Of a stretch of DNA of 64,000 nucleotides, positions 57,497-64,000 are shown piece by piece (positions within the stretch are counted from its first letter, which is position 1; each line of letters starts with the position of its first letter). This DNA is from Aedes albopictus (lineage: Eukaryota > Arthropoda > Insecta > Diptera > Culicidae): the NCBI RefSeq assembly GCF_035046485.1, contig NC_085138.1, forward strand, positions 46,163,464-46,227,463, given 5' to 3'. The notes under the pieces were generated by a model, which was not told where the DNA came from, searched no databases, and saw only the letters and a list, made by a program, of their open reading frames with translations. A program made the position numbers and the translations under genes.

Positions 57497-58374
57497 ACGT
57501 ATATGTCTAGTCTCCGGTTTTATTCCATCACGCGTTACCGAAAGTATTCCCGGTAGTTTTCTCGTTTTTTTCGGTGTTGTCCGCTGTTACACCTGTGTCC
57601 GCTGGTCGACGTTTCCCACACATTTAACGGCATTTTCGTATACTTTATAAAGTATATTCTGTAATTCTGTAATCTCAACGCACCCTCTGGCCCCGATCTG
57701 GCCGATCTGCGCTTTAACCCCCGCTGAGCGATACGTCTACCGGACGGAGCACGACGATGTTACAAACTCTGGACTTAATAAAAAGTGAGTTTCTAATACC
57801 GTTGGTCTAGCCGACTAGAATCTACAGCTACGGCACAAATGTCCGATCCTCAAGGGAGGGGGGCGCTGTGTACTCCGTTGATAAAACGATTGAACAGTTA
57901 CGCGCTACTGTTTCTAGATCAATGGCATTCTGCAATATTATAAACTTATCATAATTTGCTCTGATAACCTAGTTATTATATGCCGAACAACCTGCACTAA
58001 AAAGTCACAGATTGACCAATCTATCAAAAGGTGAGCTTGTAGTACTCGAACTAATAGAACTAAGCTCGTCTTATTAGTTTGAAGCTTTTGTAAGCTTTAA
58101 GTTTAATTTTCTAGTAGTTATCATCTAACTCTGCTAAAACGCTCGTTAGCCAACTTGTTATTGTCAAAAACAAATTTAATTATAAAAGTGAAGTTAAAAA
58201 GACGTAGTTAATAATTGCCAGAAGCAGTAGTTAATAATTGCTAGAAGCAGCAGATCCGGTTCGCCAAGAGGTCATCCACTACTCAGTTATGTGAAACTAT
58301 GGGTCGGACAAGACATTTGAGTTCTCGCAAGTATTAATACTACTATCGATGGAGAAAGGAAGTGATACTTAAAG
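57497..58374. other. Possible LTR-element debris, no gene
   Basis: 57840-57870 has a purine-rich run (AAGGGAGGGGGGCGC) followed by TGTGTACTCC, which resembles a polypurine tract and LTR start. AATAAAAAGTGAG lies near 57777. AATAATTGC(C/T)AGAAGCAG is repeated in tandem at about 58210-58250. Nothing codes. Confidence 0.3.
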
Positions 58375-58719
58375 CACAGAGAACAGACGTCTATCTTCGC
58401 TTTCTGCTTTGTGTAAAACTTTGTAACGGTTGTGTTTGTCATATCAGAGTATGTGGTTATGCTCCCGTTGCGCGGCGCTAGCATCCCATCACTTACATTG
58501 TTGTGTTGTCATATTTGTTTCCAGTGCTCGCCGGTTTTGACCGTTTGGCGCTCGTGTCGCTTTGTGGGCTAGTGTATTTTAACGATGAACACTGCCATCG
58601 TGGAGTCAAATTGACTTTATATGTAGGGCAGTCTCCGTTGGTGGCGTTGAGGTACACTTAAATTCTTTACACAAGATTTCGACGTATTTTTGTTCGAGCT
58701 TAAACGTCTGTTCTCTGTG
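58375..58719. mobile_element. 345-bp MITE with 7-bp duplication (family copy C)
   Basis: 16-bp ends CACAGAGAACAGACGT and ACGTCTGTTCTCTGTG, flanked by CTTAAAG at 58368-58374 and 58720-58726. Nearly identical to copy D apart from 9 extra bases (TTGTGTTTG) near 58430. No open frame. Confidence 0.95.
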
Positions 58720-58726
58720 CTTAAAG

Positions 58727-59317
58727 GAACTAGTTCGATTGTGGATGATCTCTTGCGGCTGTAAAAGAAGTCTGATTAATATTATTTAGTTTGACCTTTT
58801 CCTTCCCACGACTGGTATGATTATTGGTTGTCTAAACATACATTGCTACTTTTGTTCTGAATTGAAACAGATGAGTTTAAATTAGTTTTGAAGTAAATTA
58901 ATTGATAGTAAACTTAATTTCTTGACTCATCCACAATTTTATCGTAATTTAATTGTTTAAAAATTCAAATATTGATTATGCAATCGGTACGTCATTGTGT
59001 AATTCAAGTAAACTTTCTTATGTTTAATGAATCAATGTAAGTAGCTCCGGAGCTACCTCGGGAAAGAGAGGGTCATTGAAATTAGTTAGTATACTCAAGT
59101 GCTATGGACGGCGTTTCCAACATGCAGTCCTGGTTCCATTGGGTTGATACGAACGGTTGATCGTACTCATTGTCTTCAGAACTCAGTCATCTACGAATGT
59201 AGTAGACAGAACGAAGGATGGGCCGCTCATATCCGCCGGCCCAACAGCATTAGTAAATAGTTACAAACGTTGTGTTAAAGGTCCTCTAAACATACTTTCG
59301 AATCGTTCAAAGCCTAT
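58727..59317. other. Intergenic DNA, nothing recognised
   Basis: AT-rich to about 59035, then more balanced (AGCTCCGGAGCT palindrome at about 59041). No gene or repeat shared with the rest of the window. Confidence 0.45.
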
Positions 59318-59498
59318 GTTTTTTTTTTGTCTGTATTAACGAGATTTTTAACCCTAGGCTAGTTCATCTCGGGACCCACGTTTTACTTCCCTTCCGAAGG
59401 AAGAACCCACTTTTTGTGAGTATGTCGGGAGTGGGATTCGATCCCAGGTCCTCGGCGTGATAGTCAAGTGTTCTAACCACCACACCAGGTCCGCTCCA
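59318..59498 (-). mobile_element. tRNA-derived SINE, minus strand, with target duplication
   Basis: On the minus strand the head reads GACCTGGTGTGGTGGTTAG (A-box region) and GGGATCGAATCCCACTCCC (B-box). The body is short and has AGTGGGTTCTTCCTTCGG, and there is a terminal A tract (T run at 59318-59328). CAAAGCCTAT at 59308-59317 and 59499-59508 is the target duplication. A different family from 20432-20702. Confidence 0.85.
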
Positions 59499-59522
59499 CA
59501 AAGCCTATATTTACACTGTTAC

Positions 59523-59858
59523 CACAGAGAACAGACGTCTATCTTCGCTTTCTGCTTTGTGTAAAACTTTGTAACGGTCATATCAGAGTATGTGGTTATG
59601 CTCCCGTTGCGCGGCGCTAGCATCCCATCACTTACATTGTTGTGTTGTCATATTTGTTTCCAGTGCTCGCCGGTTTTGACCGTTTGGCGCTCGTGTCGCT
59701 TTGTGGGCTAGTGTATTTTAACGATGAACACTGCCATCGTGGAGTCAAATTGACTTTATATGTAGGGCAGTCTCCGTTGGTGGCGTTGAGGTACACTTAA
59801 ATTCTTTACACAAGATTTCGACGTATTTTTGTTCGAGCTTAAACGTCTGTTCTCTGTG
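59523..59858. mobile_element. 336-bp MITE with 7-bp duplication (family copy D)
   Basis: Same 16-bp ends as copy C, flanked by CTGTTAC at 59516-59522 and 59859-59865. Apart from the 9-bp difference I saw essentially no changes against copy C, so both moved recently or one was copied by conversion. Confidence 0.95.
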
Positions 59859-59865
59859 CTGTTAC

Positions 59866-60545
59866 TCCCAACCTTCTTTCAGAGTGAAACAAGTTGCTGG
59901 ATCTGGATCGGTAATTATCATTCATCGGTAATTATCAATTCATAATTAACATTAAAAACTAATTTTCTGAAAATAAAAGTCTCACCCTACTACTTAATTT
60001 TATACCTGAAATAAATTACTTGGTTAGATGTCTCGTTAAGCAAATCTATGTCCACATTAATGGTACATTTTGATTATTAAATAATTAAGTCGCTCACACT
60101 TGTGGTGTAATGTAACAGAAAACTAATCTGAATGCAACTTGTTGAGTGGAAGTTGTTGCAGGCACTGTACCTACAGCAGATAGTATTAAAAACATTCCAA
60201 TATAATAGCACTCGCTAGACCGGAATCCAAAATAAACCTGCATAAATTGTTACCCCTCATTCTACTAAATACATTTTTTTTAATGGATGAATTATTAAAT
60301 TATTGTCTACCCTAGAACTATAACACGTTTGATGCATCGATACTGCTTATTATTTAGTTGGGCATTAAAGTTTTCGACAATAGGCACGTGTACATACTAT
60401 GCCCTTCGACATTGACGATTCTATTGTCTGCCACTCATCTATAACTTCCTTGAGCGATTCCTTTTTAACACGAAACTGGGCTTTTTTTTTACTATTTCGT
60501 TTATTTCAAGGCTACCCGCCAAATTTAGCTTAACAGAGCCGGTTT
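59866..60545. other. AT-rich DNA containing copy 1 of a diverged duplication
   Basis: 60115-60480 matches 62820-63122: both have CTACAGCAGATAGTATT, CCAAAATAAACCTG or CGAAATAAACCTG, GTTTTCGACAATAG, and CGACATTGACGATTCTATTG followed by TCTGCCACTCATCT. A T run at 60482-60490 follows ACGAAACTGGGC and lies just beyond the stop of the zinc-knuckle frame. Confidence 0.6.
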
Positions 60546-61364
60546 TCATTTTCTATTTTGTATAGGATAATTTACATCGTTAATAAATTTATTTTTTGAT
60601 GACTCTTCTTTTTCATCCGGTGATAACGTTTGTACCGCATGATCAGCGTTTGGGGAACACTGATCAGAGCAAGCCTTTTTCGTTGCAAGCTGTGCATTGT
60701 TGCGCCTCGATCGCCGTCGCTTGTTCGATGCACTATTGTGTTCGGTGGATGAGCTCGATGCTTTGTCATCATCAGTCCAGTCGTCGTCATCAGTCTTCTG
60801 TTGGTTTGTTGTTTCTCTGCGTGCTGTTTTGTTCACGTGAACGGGGGATGATGGTATTTGCTGCTCTTCGTTTATCGGTGGGAAATCATCACAATTGAAT
60901 AACCCGCCGAATGACTTTGACGTCGTCGAAGTTGGTGTTCTCACATTTTGAGGGGAAGAAACGACGTTCGAGTCCGGGCATTTTCCGCCAGGATGAGACG
61001 GTTGGCCGCAGTGGCGACATGATTTCGGTTGATCGATGTAAGAAACCATGGTTTCGTGAGTTTCGATGGTAATGAACGAGGGAATGTGACGGAGTAGGTT
61101 CATTCTCAGTACTCGCACCCCGTTGGCTATACCAGGAAAGTAGTGCTTCCACTTCTCATTCCTGATGGATATTACCTCGCCATACTTTAACATATGGTCA
61201 GCGATTGTGACGTGGCTCATTGACGGGGGAAGATCGTGCACCCGTACCGTCACGGCATCACAATCCACGAAAATCGGTATGCGAAACTTTACGTCTCCAC
61301 AAAGCATAACTTTCCTCCAGTTATGCTCTTTTTGATAGCGAACAGCAATTTCATGAGAAATCAT
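60546..61364 (-). CDS. Zinc-knuckle ORF1-like (retroelement Gag-like) protein, intact frame
   Basis: 272 residues from the ATG at 61362-61364; the frame is open about 68 further codons upstream without another ATG. About residues 15-115 look like the nucleic-acid-binding region of LINE ORF1 proteins (VTVRVHDLPPSMSHVTIADH, YGEVISIRNEKW, ANGVRVLRMNL). A CCHC knuckle follows at 116-129 (C-x2-C-x4-H-x4-C, CRHCGQPSHPGGKC). The C-terminal half is acidic/basic and low-complexity (KTDDDDWTDDDK, NKRRRSRRNN). No reverse transcriptase lies next to it on either side. It could be an ORF1 from a broken LINE or a retained gene. The upstream open part overlaps a dispersed repeat (61430-61515), so the true start is uncertain. 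Confidence 0.6.
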   Translation of the reverse strand: MISHEIAVRYQKEHNWRKVMLCGDVKFRIPIFVDCDAVTVRVHDLPPSMSHVTIADHMLKYGEVISIRNEKWKHYFPGIANGVRVLRMNLLRHIPSFITIETHETMVSYIDQPKSCRHCGQPSHPGGKCPDSNVVSSPQNVRTPTSTTSKSFGGLFNCDDFPPINEEQQIPSSPVHVNKTARRETTNQQKTDDDDWTDDDKASSSSTEHNSASNKRRRSRRNNAQLATKKACSDQCSPNADHAVQTLSPDEKEESSKNKFINDVNYPIQNRK

Positions 61365-61429
61365 CTCAATGAACACGCAGTTGCGGGTATGGTGCAACTG
61401 TATGCTCCGAATGTCCGAATATTGAAGCT

Positions 61430-61515
61430 TATGTCGAATTCGTTTATTCCCGACGGTGCACTGCACCGGTGTAGCAATTGACACCGGAAAAACGAACGGT
61501 TTCGGTGCAATTTGT
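61430..61515. repeat. Dispersed CACCGG-rich repeat, copy 1
   Basis: GTCGAATTCGTTTATTC, then GGTGTAGCAATTGACACCGG and ACGAACGGTTTCGGTGCAA. The same words, partly rearranged or inverted, occur at 62490-62645. Probably ends of a short MITE family. Confidence 0.5.
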
Positions 61516-61568
61516 TGACAGCTTATGATGGTATTAGTAAGAGCGCGTGAGAGCGTCAATGAAAACAA

Positions 61569-62449
61569 TAAAGGATATCAAAAATAAACATAATCAATGT
61601 TTTCTTGATTTCCGTGATGAACAAAATTATTTTTATTTTTTACTTTCTATATCCAATTTAACAATTTTAAAAGTTTTCAGTAATCCACTTGTACATGATA
61701 AACTTATCATAATTGATTACTTGAAAATTGTTATCCAATGTTTTAACACTCCTACATTATTTATCTCAACTTTTTAGAATTTAACAATTTCTGTTGCCTA
61801 ATAAAAAAGGATGCTAACATACAATTGTAAACGATCTACGTGCACAAGTTTAACACAAAAAATGTCAAAGGCAGTTCAATATAAAATGTTTAGCTACAAC
61901 GTAAAAAGAAAAATATATAAATGCTTTTTAGAAAATAACGTCATTGAAACGCAACTCATATTAAAAACGCTTTAGCCATCCTTTAGTGATATTTGTTTGA
62001 CTTTCAATGTAATTCAAAAATTCAATATTTGTTGTAAGAAAAAAAAATAGAACTTACGTTTTTTGAAACTGTTTGTACCTACAAAATGTTACTTCAGTAA
62101 TATTTCAGTCCAATTTGAATGTATAGATTTTTATTCTATTCTGGGATTATCAAAACTTCATTACGTCATTTTTTTTCATAATTAATAGATCACCAATATG
62201 AGTAATCCACATATTTGCGATAATAAAAAAATGGGAAAAATATACGTTGAATCAACTCTTTGAAATTTCATGTTTCCGATAAATTTTGAAGATTCCTCAG
62301 AAGTTGATTGAAAGACAATCATCGATCAAGTTTAAATAATTTTTAAACGCACAGATTTGCTGTTAAATAAATATCCAAGAAAACTGTTTACCTAATGCCG
62401 AAGAGAAAATCATCATTCCAACCAAAACAAAACCACGATACAAGTTCAG
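61569..62449. other. AT-rich DNA, nothing recognised
   Basis: Long A/T-rich stretch without a credible open frame or repeat. Confidence 0.5.
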
Positions 62450-62650
62450 CGATATGCATGTATTGGTAAAACTAGCTTTGTACCTGCTACACCGCGCTCA
62501 AACTGGGTGTAGCATTTTCTTGCACCGGTGCCAATCGGGTGTCAAAACAGAACAGTACATGCGAATAAACGAACGGTTTCGGTGCAAGTTTGCTACACCC
62601 GGTGGCAAAGCGGTGCAGGCGGTGCAAATAAACGAATTCGACATTAATTT
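62450..62650. repeat. Dispersed CACCGG-rich repeat, copy 2
   Basis: ACACCGCGCTCAAACTGGGTG, TGCACCGGTGCCAATCGGGTG, ACGAACGGTTTCGGTGCAAG and AATAAACGAATTCGACAT. It shares the last two phrases with 61430-61515. Overlapping short frames on both strands are by-products. Confidence 0.5.
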
Positions 62651-62819
62651 CATTCTCCAAAAAATCTCGCACTTTAGCAATTTCAGGGCGAATCGGCAGA
62701 ACACTAAAATCAATAACTAGAGTGTTTTTTCGCGCACTCGACATTTTTCACCAAACGCGAAGGAAAGCAAGAAAGACAAAGAATTACGTCTGACGCGAGT
62801 AATGTCTGGCTAGCAACTG

Positions 62820-63122
62820 ACGAAACTGGGCTTAATAATAATGCAAGTTATTGCAATTACCGCATCTACAGCAGATAGTATTGAAAACATTCAATAAAAG
62901 AGCAATCTCTAAACAGAGATCCGAAATAAACCTGTAGAAAAAGTTTTATCAGCGTTTACATCTAATACTACTGAATACATGTATTGAAACGTGAAATTTA
63001 TTGAAATCCTATCCCTATTACTACTTCGACATTGCCTATTATTTTGGTTGGGTCTTGAAGGTTTTCGACAATAGTCACATACTATGCCCTACGACATTGA
63101 CGATTCTATTGTCTGCCACTCA
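62820..63122. repeat. Copy 2 of the 60115-60480 duplication
   Basis: Collinear with 60115-60460 over CTACAGCAGATAGTATT to TCTGCCACTCATCT, diverged by substitutions and indels. The phrase ACGAAACTGGGCTT is at its start here but follows copy 1, as expected for an old tandem duplication later split by the ORF1-like insert. Confidence 0.6.
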
Positions 63123-63223
63123 TCTGTTTCGCGCCACCCAGCAGGGACTTGGTCTGGTACCCAATTCAGACTCTCCATTCCATGAACTATACCGCACCTC
63201 TTTTGAATTGTGACACTTAAAGG

Positions 63224-63308
63224 CCGTTCGCAATGCTGTTTTATTTTGTATGGCGAGTTTTAAAAATTTTAAAACTCGCCATACAAAATAAAACAGCATT
63301 GCGAACGG
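63224..63308. repeat. Perfect 85-bp palindrome
   Basis: 42-bp arms around a single central A (63266). The outer ends are CCGTTCGCAATGCTG and CAGCATTGCGAACGG; the centre is TTTTAAAAATTTTAAAA. It looks like a tiny foldback MITE. The target duplication is uncertain. Confidence 0.92.
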
Positions 63309-64000
63309 TCTAACACGGAATATCATTCTCCTCATTTCGATAGCGACTATGTAATCCATTAGATTTAAGTCTCTATCAAATATTGTCTATCCGGTTGGAA
63401 TCAAGACAGACATTCAATCAAAAGTTGCCCTTTTTTTGGTCCACAAGTGTCGCAACTGTTTCGCATCTAGTGCGCTGTGTTGCTGACAACAACGGGAAGG
63501 ATGCGCACTACTTTTGACATGATTCAAAAACGTCGCGAGTTGGGTCGCGTCGCGACTTGATTGTGCGAAGTCCGGTTTGGTGGCGGCCCGACAATACATA
63601 TGAAGTGACTGATCGGAGACTGAAGACTCTATACCAAATTTGGCTCAGAGACAGGTAATCAGTGAGGTTAGTTTTTCTCGTTTGTCAAAGACGATTGATG
63701 CGTATTAAGACAAACTTTCCACTGCATCTGCCAGCAATAACCGGTTGTCACAGGAATGTAACAACTACGGCTAGTGCTTTATAATACAGCTGGAAAACTG
63801 GCACAACACCTGGCCACCATAATGCATGAAGCACTAAGGCGGACCGGAAGGGTCGATGAGGGATTCCCCACCAACGGCATTTTCGTAAAGTATATGACAT
63901 TAAAAATCGACGTTTGCAAATATTGCACTTTAATTTACGTTAACAACTCAACAATTATGTTCTTATTATAGAAAAAAATATAAAACGATTGTAAAATATG
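63309..64000. other. Intergenic DNA, nothing recognised
   Basis: A short GTCGCGAGTTGGGTCGCG / GTCGCGACTTG inverted motif lies near 63532-63560. No credible coding region. Confidence 0.45.

Noticed and set aside
61236..61481. 81-codon plus-strand frame
   Set aside because: Opposite strand of the zinc-knuckle ORF1-like gene; no independent support.
1..64000. Endogenous viral sequences or toxin genes
   Set aside because: I looked for viral replicase, nucleoprotein or glycoprotein motifs and for toxin-like cysteine patterns. Only retrotransposon and host motifs were seen.

Overview
The window is non-bacterial, transposon-packed DNA from an insect, most likely a culicine mosquito of the Aedes type. 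The inference rests on Feilai-like tRNA-derived SINEs, very dense TA-flanked foldback MITEs, mosquito-style non-LTR retrotransposon fragments, short introns of about 60 bp, and a recognisable insect gene for mitochondrial ATP synthase subunit O (OSCP). The species cannot be fixed from sequence alone.

Layout. 1-640 is unremarkable AT-rich DNA. 641-12552 is a tandem array of about 67 copies of a 177-bp satellite. 12553-21378 is an 8.8-kb spacer holding six 152-bp tandem repeats, a LINE 5' region with an ORF1 broken by a 2,971-bp Transib-like element (5-bp target duplication, CACGGTG ends), a 429-bp MITE, an LTR-element remnant and a SINE. 21379-32010 is the same 177-bp satellite in the opposite orientation (about 59 copies, one interrupted by a 215-bp MITE), so the two arrays form a giant inverted repeat. 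32528-40457 is a foldback-like element whose interior is about 7 kb of pure A+T simple repeat: a TTTTAA hexamer array that switches to its own reverse complement and then to an 11-mer. 40460-46690 is a nest of MITEs (hAT-type with 8-bp duplication, several TA-type foldbacks, a family with 7-bp duplications).

Genes. 47032-48532 is a decayed I-type LINE (endonuclease plus partial reverse transcriptase) lying against the 3' end of a two-exon THAP-domain gene on the minus strand (48588-49827). That gene is divergent from ATPsynO (exons 50195-50224, 50420-50866, 54962-55117), with 367 bp between the two start codons. The 4.1-kb second intron of ATPsynO is filled by RTE-like LINE remnants that are themselves split by MITEs. 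55720-57870 holds a copia-like reverse transcriptase relic and MITEs. 58375-59858 holds two nearly identical MITEs with 7-bp target duplications and a minus-strand SINE. 60546-61364 (minus) is an intact zinc-knuckle ORF1-like reading frame. The rest to 64000 is AT-rich with a perfect 85-bp palindrome.

Only two genes look like ordinary host genes (THAP and ATPsynO). The most notable structures are the inverted satellite pair, the strand-switching A/T array, the Transib-like element with RSS-like ends, and the MITE family with 7-bp duplications. I read the sequence by eye: copy numbers are from coordinate arithmetic, and family assignments come from motifs, not searches.
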